This document shows positions 16,068 through 24,150 of a stretch of 64,000 nucleotides of DNA, piece by piece. Made by a program: the position numbers and the translations under genes. The first letter of the stretch is position 1; every line of letters begins with the position of its first letter. This DNA is from a bacterium (GTDB lineage: Bacteria; Vulcanimicrobiota; Vulcanimicrobiia; Vulcanimicrobiales; SCRA01). The notes beneath the pieces are model-generated. The model was given only the letters and a program-made list of their open reading frames with translations. It was not told the origin of the DNA and did no database searches. The DNA lies in contig SCRA01000037.1 in NCBI GenBank assembly GCA_004297985.1, forward strand, positions 32,978-96,977, read 5' to 3'.

Positions 16068-17338
16068 TCGCGATCGGCCTAGCGCTCCTCGCCTTCCTCA
16101 TTTTCCTCGGAGCTCCGCTGTTTCTCGCCATTGGGATCCCGGCGATCGTTCTCTTGATCTTCGGTTCAACCTACGCGCCGAACGTCATCGCAACCGTCTT
16201 TCAGTCGACGATCAGCAACTCGGTGTTTATCGCCATACCGCTCTTCGTGCTCACCGGGAAGGTCATGACGGCGAGCGGTGCCGCGCGCCGCCTCACCGGG
16301 TTTTTCGAATCTCTGCTCTGCCACTTGCCCGGCGGCATGGCGATCGTCTCTATCGTCAGTTCCGTTTTCTTCGGAGCGATGACCGGCTCGAGTATCGCGG
16401 ATACGACCGCAGTAGGTACCATCATGATCCCGGCGATGGTGGAAACCGGCTATTCTCGCCGCTTCGCGGCCAGCGTCGTCGCGGCGGGCGGCTGCCTGGG
16501 AATTCTGTTCCCACCCGGTATTCCGTTGATCCTCTTCGGCGCAATATCACAGGTCTCAATCGCGCGCCTCTTCCAAGCAAGCCTCGTCCCCGGAGTCTTC
16601 GTCGCGGCGATATTGACCGCTGTCGCCGTCGTCGTTGCGGCGCGAGGAGAAGGAAAGAGGCTCCCCGCGCGCTCATGGGGAGAGCGATTCAGCTCGTTCC
16701 GTGATGCCCTCCCGGCGCTGCTGTTGCCGGTCGTCGTACTCGGCGGAATCTATCTTGGGTTGGTGACGATTACCGAGGCCGCGACTCTGGCAGCCGCGTA
16801 CGCGATCATCATCGCCGCTACCGTTTACCGGGAGCTGTCGTTTTCGGCGTTCATCCGTCAGCTCGTCGACACCGCTCAAGTGACGTCGATGATCATGTTC
16901 ATCGTCGCCAGCTCGGCCGTGCTTGCGTTTTACCTGATCCAGAGCCAAGCCCCGCAGCACTTGGCGGCCGCGGTCGTCGGATCCAAGCCGTCGCTCACGT
17001 TATTCTTGCTCGCGACGAACGCTGCGTTCCTGATCCTTGGATTCATCCTCGAGCCTCCGGCGATCATTTATCTCACTGTCCCATTGTTCGTGCCACTTCT
17101 GGCGGTCGTGGGCGTCAATCCGCTTCACTTCGCAATCATCATGATTCTGGCGATGCAGATCGGCCTGGTCCACCCCCCGATCGGCCTGAACCTCTTCGTG
17201 GTTTCAGGAATATCGAAGGAACCCGTGGAGACCATCTCGCTAGCCGTGCTGCCGTTCCTCGCGGCATTGTTCGTTGCTCTCGTCGTCGTGAACGTCATCC
17301 CCGGCGTGACCTTGGCGCTGCCCGGGCTGATGAGGTGA
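16064..17338 (+). CDS. TRAP transporter large permease, DctM-type
   Basis: 424 residues with about 12 membrane segments. FGAMTGSSIADTTAVGTIMIPAM and GGCLGILFPPGIPLILFGAI are the two inverted-repeat substrate/Na+ loops of DctM, and MQIGLVHPPIGLNLFVVSGI the C-terminal one. The start is a TTG overlapping the dctQ stop, with GGGGAGGG about 6 bases upstream. It forms the Na+-coupled channel that, with DctQ and the DctP protein of the opposite operon, imports an organic acid. Confidence 0.92.
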   Translation: MIAIGLALLAFLIFLGAPLFLAIGIPAIVLLIFGSTYAPNVIATVFQSTISNSVFIAIPLFVLTGKVMTASGAARRLTGFFESLLCHLPGGMAIVSIVSSVFFGAMTGSSIADTTAVGTIMIPAMVETGYSRRFAASVVAAGGCLGILFPPGIPLILFGAISQVSIARLFQASLVPGVFVAAILTAVAVVVAARGEGKRLPARSWGERFSSFRDALPALLLPVVVLGGIYLGLVTITEAATLAAAYAIIIAATVYRELSFSAFIRQLVDTAQVTSMIMFIVASSAVLAFYLIQSQAPQHLAAAVVGSKPSLTLFLLATNAAFLILGFILEPPAIIYLTVPLFVPLLAVVGVNPLHFAIIMILAMQIGLVHPPIGLNLFVVSGISKEPVETISLAVLPFLAALFVALVVVNVIPGVTLALPGLMR

Positions 17339-17390
17339 GATCTCCTCGGCGGCGCTATGCCGAAATCATCGCGCAAGACGGCGGTGCTGT

Positions 17391-17410
17391 GTGCAACCAC
17401 GGGGTTGCGT
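17391..17410. promoter_or_regulatory. ArsR-type operator candidate 1
   Basis: GTGCAACCACGGGGTTGCGT is an inverted repeat (GCAACC / GGTTGC) that overlaps the minus-35 box of the SRPBCC/ArsR promoter. It shares its arms with the second copy 45 bases downstream. Confidence 0.55.
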
Positions 17411-17433
17411 GCCGACCTGGACTGTGATAGGGT
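17405..17433 (+). promoter_or_regulatory. Promoter of the SRPBCC-ArsR operon
   Basis: TTGCGT, a 17-base spacer and TAGGGT. The expected start near 17440 falls inside the second palindrome, so a repressor on either copy would block it. Confidence 0.5.
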
Positions 17434-17435
17434 AC

Positions 17436-17455
17436 GTGCAACTTGGAGGTTGCAC
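17436..17455. promoter_or_regulatory. ArsR-type operator candidate 2, overlapping the ribosome-binding site
   Basis: GTGCAAC-TTGGAG-GTTGCAC is a perfect 7-base inverted repeat ending directly before the ATG. It contains the GGAGG ribosome-binding site of the SRPBCC gene. Confidence 0.6.
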
Positions 17456-17953
17456 ATGGCTGCGTCTACCGATCGAATCGAGAAGAGGGTTCTGCTGCGC
17501 GCACCGCGAGACCGCGTGTGGCGCGCGATCAGCGACGCGAAGCAATTCGGAGCCTGGTTCGGAGTCGAGTTTGAGGGCGGCTTCGTCGCAGGCGCCCGCG
17601 TCGTCGGAAGGATCGCTCCCACGAAGGTCGACCCAGAAATCGCGCAGGCTCAGGAGCCCTACTCGGGGATGGCCTTCGAGTTCCACGTCGACCGCGTCGA
17701 GCCGATGCGGTTGTTCTCCTTCCGTTGGCATCCGTACGCGATCGACTCCAACGTCGATTACTCGAACGAGCCCATGACGCTGGTCGCTTTCACGCTGGAA
17801 GATGCCGGCGGCGACACGATGTTTACGATCACGGAGTCGGGCTTCGATGGGATACCGCTCGCGCGCCGCGCTGAGGCGCTCGAGGCAAACGATGAAGGCT
17901 GGACGGCGCAAGCGCGGCTCATCGAGAAATATCTCGCCCTTGCGGTCGAGTGA
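17456..17953 (+). CDS. SRPBCC (START/AHSA1-like) domain protein
   Basis: 165 residues from the ATG of MAASTDRIEKRVLL, which has GGAGG six bases upstream; the longer track ORF starts inside the promoter. IEKRVLLRAPRDRVWRAISDAKQFGAWFG and TLVAFTLEDAGGDTMFTITESGFDGIP are the ends of the AHSA1/SRPBCC helix-grip fold, which encloses a hydrophobic ligand. Pairing with an ArsR regulator is common for this family, usually with the regulator first; here the order is reversed. The ligand is unknown. Confidence 0.88.
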   Translation: MAASTDRIEKRVLLRAPRDRVWRAISDAKQFGAWFGVEFEGGFVAGARVVGRIAPTKVDPEIAQAQEPYSGMAFEFHVDRVEPMRLFSFRWHPYAIDSNVDYSNEPMTLVAFTLEDAGGDTMFTITESGFDGIPLARRAEALEANDEGWTAQARLIEKYLALAVE

Positions 17954-17968
17954 ACGAGGAGACGTTCC

Positions 17969-18316
17969 ATCACGCCAGGATCACGCGCCATCGCCCCGCA
18001 GCTTGCCGAGGCCGCACCGGTATTCGCCGCGCTCGGCGACGAGACGCGCTTGCTCATCGTCGCCCGGTTGTGCGAGGACGGCCCGCTATCGATCGCACGG
18101 CTGACCGATGGCTCGACCATCTCGCGTCAGGCCATCACGAAGCATCTGAATGCGCTCTCGAAGGCAGGGCTCGTACGGAGTCAGCGGGCCGGCCGCGAGC
18201 GCATTTGGAGACTCCAAACGAAGCGGCTCGCTGACGTACGCCGTTACCTGAGCCAGATCTCGCAACAGTGGGATGAAGCGCTCGGGCGGCTTCGCGCGTT
18301 CGTGGAGAAGCGGTAA
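17969..18316 (+). CDS. ArsR-family winged-helix regulator (start codon uncertain, possibly ATC)
   Basis: The track starts at an internal TTG (18050), which cuts into the first helix of the ArsR domain. In the same frame upstream the sequence reads SRAIAPQLAEAAPVFAALGDETRLLIVARL, a normal ArsR N-terminus, but there is no ATG, GTG or TTG between the SRPBCC stop and that point. An ATC at 17969 has GAGGAG 7 bases upstream and would give 115 residues. Either a rare ATC start or a base-call error (ATG) is likely. The HTH is GSTISRQAITKHLNALSKAGLV. No metal-binding Cys pair is seen. It should repress its own operon through the two palindromes upstream. Confidence 0.75.
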   Translation: MTPGSRAIAPQLAEAAPVFAALGDETRLLIVARLCEDGPLSIARLTDGSTISRQAITKHLNALSKAGLVRSQRAGRERIWRLQTKRLADVRRYLSQISQQWDEALGRLRAFVEKR

Positions 18317-18487
18317 TGGGGCGCGGCATGCGTCGGTACTTCTAGGCCGTCGAGGTGCATATCGCCCCAAGCCGAGAGGAGCCAACGGGCATCGGCCGCT
18401 TGCGCTTGCCGCCATCGCGTCTGAGGAGCGCCGCTTTTGGCAAGTAGTCCGCACCTCTCCCCGCTCGGGGCCGGACCAGGATGCGGT

Positions 18488-20617
18488 TCAAGCCAGCAGC
18501 ATCTCGAGGCGAATCGGCAGCTCGCGCACGCGCACGCCGGTCGCGTGGAAGACGGCGTTTGCGATCGCCGGAGCGACGCCGACGGCGCCGAGCTCGCCAA
18601 TGCCTTTGGCACCGAGCGGGCTTGCGTGTGCGTCGACCTCTTCCGCGAAGATGACCTCCAGCTCCGGCACGTCCGCGTTGGCTGGAACGAGATACCCTGC
18701 GAGGTTCTTCGAGAGATAGCGCCCCAGCGTGGGATCCATCGACGACTCCTCCAAGAGCGCCTGACCGATCCCCCAGACCATCCCCCCTTGAATCTGGCTG
18801 CGCGCCGTCGTCGGGTTGATGATGCGCCCCGCGCTGTACGCGCCGACCACGCGTGAGACGCGCGGAATCGGCAGATCCTCGTCGACGCGAACTTCGGCGA
18901 AGACGGCGCCGAAGGTGTGCATCGAGAAGTCTCCCTCCTCGCCAGGTGACCATGCCCCGTCGGCGGAGAGGCTGGTCCGGCCCGAGCGGGAAAGCACGGC
19001 CCCAAGGTCCTCGTCTTCATGCGCGCCCAGCTCCCGCAGCTCATCCCGTAGCCGCGTCGCCGCATCGAGCACGGCTGAGCCGACGCTCATGGTCGTGGAA
19101 GAGCCGAAGGTCCCGCCGGTCTCCGGCAGCGTCGTATCGCCCAGAGCGATCCGCACCTGCTCGATCGGGACGCCCAGAACGTCGGCCGCGATCTGCGGCA
19201 TGATCGTCCGCACCCCGGTGCCGATCTCTTGCGTTCCCGCCTCGATCAACACGCGCCCGTCGCTCTCGACCGTCACGCGTGCCGAGGCTGGCATGCGGAA
19301 CGTGCCCATGAGGGCCGTTGCCATCCCCCAGCCGATGCGAACGCGGCCTTCGCGCATCGCTCCCGGCCGTGGATTCCGCCCGGACCAGCCGAAGCGCTCC
19401 GCGGCCAGCCGGTAGCACGCGCGCAACTCCTTCGAGGAGAACGGCTTACCAGTCGTCGGGTCGCGTTGCGCGTAGTTGCGCAGGCGCAGCTCCAGCGAAT
19501 CGATGCCCGCCTCGTAAGCTAGCTCGTCCATCGCGATCTCCAAGCCCACCATCGCCACGCCGTCGTGCGGCGCGCGCATCGGCGTCGGCGTGCTCCGGTC
19601 GACGTGCACCACCCGATGGCGCGTCTCGATCGCCGGCGCGGCATACAGCGAACGCGCGCTGAGGGCGCAATACTCGACGTAGTCGTCGAACCGCGAGGTC
19701 GGGTTGATGCTCGTGGCGCGAACGGCGCGCAGCGTGCCGTCGCGCTCGGCGCCGATGTCGAGCGCCTGTTCGCTGGCCGTCTGGTACCCGTGCGCGGTAA
19801 AGGCCTGGGCCCGCGTGAGTACCACCTTGAGCGGCCGCTCCAGCTCGCGCGCCGCCGCGGCCGTCAGCACCTGGTGCGGCCAGACGTAGCCCTTGGAGCC
19901 GAAGCCGCCGCCGGCGTACGACGAGCGAACGCGAACGCGCTCCGGCGCGATGTCGAGCGCCTGTGCGACCGCCATGCGCACGCCCCAGACGTACTGGGTG
20001 GCGTCGTCGAGCGTCAACGATCCGTTCTCCCAGCGCGCCACCGTCGCCGAAGGCTCCATGGCGCAGTGGTGGCGATCCGCGGTGCGATAGCGCTGCGCGA
20101 TCCGGATCGGAGCCTGCGCCAGCTCGCGCTCGACGTCTCCCACGCGAGTGTCCGATTCGAAGAAGCTCTGCCCCTCGACGGCGCGCTCGAGCTGCGTGCG
20201 AAAGTCGACGTTGAAGGGCTCGCGCTCGTACTCCGCGCGCACGAGGCTGGCTGCGTGCGCCGCCTGCTCGAGGGTGGCCGCAACGGCCAGCGCGATCGGC
20301 TGCCCCTCGTAGGCGATGCGATCGCTCTGCAAGGGCAGCAACGACTGGCCGGCCGGCGGCGAGGAGACGGGGTTGAGCCGCGGCATATTCTCGTGCGTGA
20401 AGATGCGCAGAACGCCCGCCGCATGCTCGGCGCGCCCGACGTCGAGCTGTGCGATCCGCCCACGAGGGATGTTCGCCAGCGCGAAGACGCCGTAGGCTAG
20501 GCGCTCGGCCGGAGTATCGGCCGCGTAGCATGCTCGCCCCGACACTTTCTCCTTTCCGTCGAGCCGCTCGTGTGGAACGCCGATCGCGCGCGAGGGCGGG
20601 GCCAGCACCGAGATCAT
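18488..20617 (-). CDS. Xanthine dehydrogenase-family molybdopterin-binding subunit
   Basis: 709 residues. RLDGKEKVSGRACYAADTP is the usual N-terminus; SYAGGGFGSKGYVWPHQVL binds the molybdenum cofactor; GAKGIGELGAVGVAPAIANAVF carries the catalytic glutamate near the C-terminus. The size and lack of fused domains match the PaoC/YagR type of three-subunit aldehyde or purine hydroxylases. It overlaps the FAD-subunit stop by four bases. It hydroxylates an aldehyde or N-heterocycle with water as the oxygen source; the substrate is not evident. No molybdenum chaperone gene is adjacent. Confidence 0.9.
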   Translation of the reverse strand: MISVLAPPSRAIGVPHERLDGKEKVSGRACYAADTPAERLAYGVFALANIPRGRIAQLDVGRAEHAAGVLRIFTHENMPRLNPVSSPPAGQSLLPLQSDRIAYEGQPIALAVAATLEQAAHAASLVRAEYEREPFNVDFRTQLERAVEGQSFFESDTRVGDVERELAQAPIRIAQRYRTADRHHCAMEPSATVARWENGSLTLDDATQYVWGVRMAVAQALDIAPERVRVRSSYAGGGFGSKGYVWPHQVLTAAAARELERPLKVVLTRAQAFTAHGYQTASEQALDIGAERDGTLRAVRATSINPTSRFDDYVEYCALSARSLYAAPAIETRHRVVHVDRSTPTPMRAPHDGVAMVGLEIAMDELAYEAGIDSLELRLRNYAQRDPTTGKPFSSKELRACYRLAAERFGWSGRNPRPGAMREGRVRIGWGMATALMGTFRMPASARVTVESDGRVLIEAGTQEIGTGVRTIMPQIAADVLGVPIEQVRIALGDTTLPETGGTFGSSTTMSVGSAVLDAATRLRDELRELGAHEDEDLGAVLSRSGRTSLSADGAWSPGEEGDFSMHTFGAVFAEVRVDEDLPIPRVSRVVGAYSAGRIINPTTARSQIQGGMVWGIGQALLEESSMDPTLGRYLSKNLAGYLVPANADVPELEVIFAEEVDAHASPLGAKGIGELGAVGVAPAIANAVFHATGVRVRELPIRLEMLLA

Positions 20618-21600
20618 GCCATCCCTCCTGCGATCTCCAGGGCGCGCACGACGGTGCGCTTGGCGAGCGCGATCTTGAACGCGTTGCGCGCCAGCGGGCG
20701 CGCCTCGGAGAAGGCGCCGTCAACGGCCCGTGCGAGCGCCGCGCGCTCCAGTGGCAGCCCGGCAAGTGCGCGCTCCGCTTCGGTAAGCGGCCACGGCATG
20801 GGTGCCACGCCGCCCAAGGCGATGCGTACCTCGCGAATCCGTCCGCCGTCGAGATCGAGGGCGACAGCCGCCGAGACCAGCGCGAACTCGTACGAGGCTC
20901 GCTCCCGTACCTTGACGTACCACGAGCGCCGCGCGCGCGGTGTGGCGGGGACGTCGATGCCGACGATCAGCTCACCGTGCTCGAGAACGGTGTCACGCTC
21001 CGGCGCATCGCCGGGAAGCCGGTAGAAGTCCGCCAGAGGGATGGAGCGCTCGCCGCCGCGTCCCAGAACGCGGACGCTTGCCTCCAGTGCGCGCAGCGCC
21101 ACCGCGGCGTCCGAGGGATGGGTCGCCACGCACGCGTCGCTCCAGCCGAAGATCGCGTGGGTGCGGTTGAGCCCCTCGCGTGCCGCGCAGCCGCTCCCGG
21201 GGCGGCGCTTGTTGCACGGGAGGTCGGTCTCCGCGCGGAAGTACGGACAGCGCGTGCGCTGCAGCAAGTTGCCGCCCATGGAGGCCATGTTGCGCAACTG
21301 CGCGCTCGCCGAGCGTTCGAGTGCCTCGGCCAAGGCGGGGAAGCCGGAGCGGACGGCCCGATGTGCCGCCACGTCGCTCATGCGCGCAAGCGTGCCGATG
21401 CGCAAGCCTGCGGACGTCGCTTCGATCTGCCCGAGCGGCAGCCGGTTGATGTCGACCACGCGGCCCGGGCGTTCGATGCCGTCTTTGAGCCAATTCACCA
21501 ATTCCGTGCCGCCGGCGATGAAGGCCGCCTCGGGGTCCCCGGCGAGTGCCGCAACGGCTCCGGCGGCGTCGCCGGCGCGCGCGTACTCAAATGGGTGCAT
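20614..21600 (-). CDS. Xanthine dehydrogenase-family FAD-binding subunit
   Basis: 328 residues. AFIAGGTELVNWLKDGIERP and MASMGGNLLQRTRCPYFRAE are the two FAD-binding motifs. The insertion TRCPYFRAETDLPCNKRRPGSGC, with three or four Cys, is like that in E. coli PaoB, which holds an extra 4Fe-4S cluster. It passes electrons from the iron-sulfur subunit to an acceptor. It overlaps the small-subunit gene by 14 bases and the large-subunit gene by four. Confidence 0.9.
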   Translation of the reverse strand: MHPFEYARAGDAAGAVAALAGDPEAAFIAGGTELVNWLKDGIERPGRVVDINRLPLGQIEATSAGLRIGTLARMSDVAAHRAVRSGFPALAEALERSASAQLRNMASMGGNLLQRTRCPYFRAETDLPCNKRRPGSGCAAREGLNRTHAIFGWSDACVATHPSDAAVALRALEASVRVLGRGGERSIPLADFYRLPGDAPERDTVLEHGELIVGIDVPATPRARRSWYVKVRERASYEFALVSAAVALDLDGGRIREVRIALGGVAPMPWPLTEAERALAGLPLERAALARAVDGAFSEARPLARNAFKIALAKRTVVRALEIAGGMA

Positions 21601-22072
21601 GCTGTTCCATCACCTGCGCCGCCGCGGCGACCGCTGCAACGATGTTCGGATAGGCGCCGCAGCGGCAAAGGTTGCCGCTCATCCACTCGCGGATCTCGTC
21701 TTCATCGCCTGCGTGGCCCTCGCGAACGCAGGCGACGGCGGACATGATCTGCCCGGAGGTGCAGTAGCCGCATTGAAGGGCGTCGTGCTCGATGAAGGCT
21801 TGCTGCACGGGGTGCAGCGTGCCTTCGCGCGCCAGACCCTCGATCGTGGTGATCTCGTCGCCTTCGTGCATCGCCGCGAGCGTCATGCAGGAGAGGACAC
21901 GGCGGCCGTTCACGTGTACGGTGCAGGCCCCGCACTCGCCCCGGTCGCAGCCCTTCTTGGTTCCCATCAACCCCAAGCGCTCGCGCAGCGCGTCGAGCAG
22001 CGTCGCGCGCGGATCGATCTCCAAGCGCCGACTGGTGCCGTTCACCCGAAGGGTCGTCTCGAGTAGTGTCAC
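21587..22072 (-). CDS. Xanthine dehydrogenase-family 2Fe-2S subunit
   Basis: 161 residues. Eight cysteines form two 2Fe-2S clusters: CDRGECGACTVHVNGRRVLSC (plant-ferredoxin fold) and CGYCTSGQ with GNLCRCGAYPNI (helical domain). Unlike PaoA it has no Tat signal, so the enzyme is probably cytoplasmic. It is the first gene of the operon, divergent from the PucR regulator beyond a 511-base gap. Confidence 0.92.
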   Translation of the reverse strand: MTLLETTLRVNGTSRRLEIDPRATLLDALRERLGLMGTKKGCDRGECGACTVHVNGRRVLSCMTLAAMHEGDEITTIEGLAREGTLHPVQQAFIEHDALQCGYCTSGQIMSAVACVREGHAGDEDEIREWMSGNLCRCGAYPNIVAAVAAAAQVMEQHAPI

Positions 22073-22583
22073 AACTGGTGCGACCTCCCTGCCTCAAGTG
22101 CATTCTTCCAATGCCTTAGGTAGGCTACACGCGAGCGTGCCGACACGGCAAGGTAGCCGTCGCTTGAGGAAGAAGCGGCCGTCAAGCGCCGGCCATCGGC
22201 CGAGCGTTAGCGGCGGAATCGAGGGTGCTCTTCCCCGACGAGCCTTCGCTGGGGCTCGCGCCGCTGATGGCGGACCATCTCTTCGACCCCGAAGGAGGCC
22301 CGGCATCGGACGCCTCGTGTCAAGCCGCCGCTGGAGTTTGCGACGCCATCGGTGAAGCGTTGCGTGCCCCACTCTTCCTGTCGCATCACGTCGGTGAGTT
22401 CTTCGCATCGGCGGCCCGCCAACTTCCGGCTAGCGGTTGCGGGTAGATCCCCGTGGAAGGTTGTGGGTGATTCGATTCGCGAAGCCAAGTCGTTTCGCGG
22501 GGTTCGGCCTTCCTTAGGAAAGGTCGTCCGCCGCAAGCCAGCGCCGGCAGAACCGCACGACGGAGGTACATCGCAGTACGTAG
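22073..22583. other. Gene-free interval with a decayed LivF fragment
   Basis: About 510 bases between the hydroxylase operon and pucR. The left part has a potential hairpin (GGCTAC ... GTAGCC with an inner TGCCG/CGGCA). The middle holds the LivF remnant listed separately. The rest has no supportable gene; the long minus-strand ORF here is a shadow of the remnant and of pucR. Confidence 0.6.
22168..22287 (+). pseudogene. Fragment of a LivF ATPase gene
   Basis: One frame reads [20 protein letters not shown] followed by [20 protein letters not shown]. This matches the LivF stretch [33 protein letters not shown] across signature, Walker B and D-loop, about 40 codons. There is a stop just upstream and no Walker A or C-terminal region follows. 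It is a fossil of a lost transporter gene, in the same orientation as the LIV operon downstream. Confidence 0.7.
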
Positions 22584-24074
22584 ATGAGACTTCGTGAAGC
22601 TCTCGACTTGCCGTCCCTGGCAGGAACGCGCGTGGTCGCCGGGATGGTGGGCTTGGATCGTGACGTCCGCGGTATCCACGCGATCGATATTCCGGAACCC
22701 AGCCTCTACGTAACGGCGGGGCAGGTGCTGCTAACGACGGGCTACGCATGGCCCCGCGATGAGCGGCTTCAATTGCGGCAGGTCGAGTCACTTGTCGACC
22801 GCGGGTTGGTTGGCTTGGGGTTGGCGGTTCCGCACTTCTTCGACCACTTCTCGGATGGTACGCGCACGGTCGCGGAGCGCCTAGGATTAGCTTTACTGGA
22901 GATCCCGTGGGAAGTTCCCTTCGCGGAAATCGTCGAGGACGTCCATCGCGCGATTCTGGCCGAACAGTATCGCGTGATCGAACGGTCGGAGCGTATCCAT
23001 CGCGAGTTGACCAGTGCGGCCTCCGAAGGTGCAACGCTCGAAGAGCTCGCGGGCATCCTTGGGCGCCTGATCAACCGCAACGTCTCTTTCGAAGACCGGG
23101 AGGGGCGTACGTTGGCTTCCTACCGGGCGAGAGATGTAGTCGATGATGCGATGGGAAGAGACGGTGGGCACCGCTGCCCGATTCAACTCGGCGGCCACAC
23201 CGTGGGCACCGTGCGCATCACCGATATCGTGGAACCGTTAACCGAATTGGAGTATCGCGCGGCGGAGCATGCCGCGCTCGTCGCAGCGCTCAAGATCGCG
23301 CATCAGCGTGAGCTCTCCGTGCTGGAGAGCCGCTTGGGTCATGCCTTCGTTGCCTCGCTCCTGGAGGGAACCTTTGATCCCACGCCGCAGGCAATCGAGC
23401 GCGCGAGACTCATCGGCTTCGACCCGCAGGGCAGGTATGTCGTTGCGCTCTTCGTTCTCGAGGAGTCGTTGCCCATCGACCGCGATGCTTTCCTGCGTCG
23501 CGAGCGCTTGGTGCACAACGTGCGCCAGCGGATGGAGGATCTCCGCCTACCACGGCTGGTCAGCGTTTCGCATAACCACGTGGCCGTGGTGACGCGGGAG
23601 GGGGGCATCGCGGATATCTGGCACAAGCGTGAGCATCTCGATGTCGCGGTGATCGTCGGCCGGGCGCATGACGGTTTTGCCGGCATCCGAGAAAGCTACC
23701 GCGAGGCTCTGCAATTGGTCCCGTATCGGCGGCGCGGAGTGGTCGGCTACTTCGACGAGCTGATCTTCCCGCGCGTGATCATGGGCGATACAGAGGCACG
23801 TGAGCCTTTCCTGCGCGCGCTTTTCGCGCCGCTGGAGTCGGACAAGCACGGCGAAACGATAAAGATGACCCTGCTGACCTACGTGAGCGCAGGCTTTCAG
23901 GTTCGTGAAACCGCGAAGCGGCTAGCGATCCACCCGAATACGGTACGCTACCGTCTCGATCGCGCGAGCCAGCTCATGGAGCAGTCCTTCGACGATCCGG
24001 ACACCCGGTTCCGCCTGCAATTCGCACTGCACCTCTTAGGTGCAGTGCACAACGAAGACGGCACAATTTTGTAG
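22584..24074 (+). CDS. PucR-family transcriptional regulator
   Basis: 496 residues. The N-terminal PucR domain (MRLREALDLPSLAGTRVVAG, ALLEIPWEVPFAEIVEDVHRAILAE) is followed by a central GAF-like part and the CdaR-type C-terminal helix-turn-helix (LLTYVSAGFQVRETAKRLAIHPNTVRYRLDRAS). The family regulates purine, proline or amino-acid catabolism. It stands upstream of the M24/LIV/proline-dehydrogenase operon and divergent from the molybdenum hydroxylase, so it could control either. GGAGGT is present about 16 bases before the ATG, too far to be ideal. Confidence 0.9.
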   Translation: MRLREALDLPSLAGTRVVAGMVGLDRDVRGIHAIDIPEPSLYVTAGQVLLTTGYAWPRDERLQLRQVESLVDRGLVGLGLAVPHFFDHFSDGTRTVAERLGLALLEIPWEVPFAEIVEDVHRAILAEQYRVIERSERIHRELTSAASEGATLEELAGILGRLINRNVSFEDREGRTLASYRARDVVDDAMGRDGGHRCPIQLGGHTVGTVRITDIVEPLTELEYRAAEHAALVAALKIAHQRELSVLESRLGHAFVASLLEGTFDPTPQAIERARLIGFDPQGRYVVALFVLEESLPIDRDAFLRRERLVHNVRQRMEDLRLPRLVSVSHNHVAVVTREGGIADIWHKREHLDVAVIVGRAHDGFAGIRESYREALQLVPYRRRGVVGYFDELIFPRVIMGDTEAREPFLRALFAPLESDKHGETIKMTLLTYVSAGFQVRETAKRLAIHPNTVRYRLDRASQLMEQSFDDPDTRFRLQFALHLLGAVHNEDGTIL

Positions 24075-24150
24075 TCGAGAACATGGCTTCCATCCCGCTC
24101 GGATGCTAGGCTAGGGCCAACGTATCGCTCGAGTGAGGATGAGTTGACCT

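Noticed and set aside
18317-18487. Possible short gene or PRODH remnant between the ArsR and hydroxylase genes, sharing TTTTGGCAAGTAGTCCG with the end of the proline dehydrogenase
   Set aside because: The shared 17 bases do not extend on either side and a 17-base match twice in 64 kb is plausible by chance; no protein similarity surrounds it.
22207-23034. 275-residue minus-strand ORF over the pucR start
   Set aside because: Arg/Pro/Ser-rich shadow of pucR and of the LivF fragment, with no domain.
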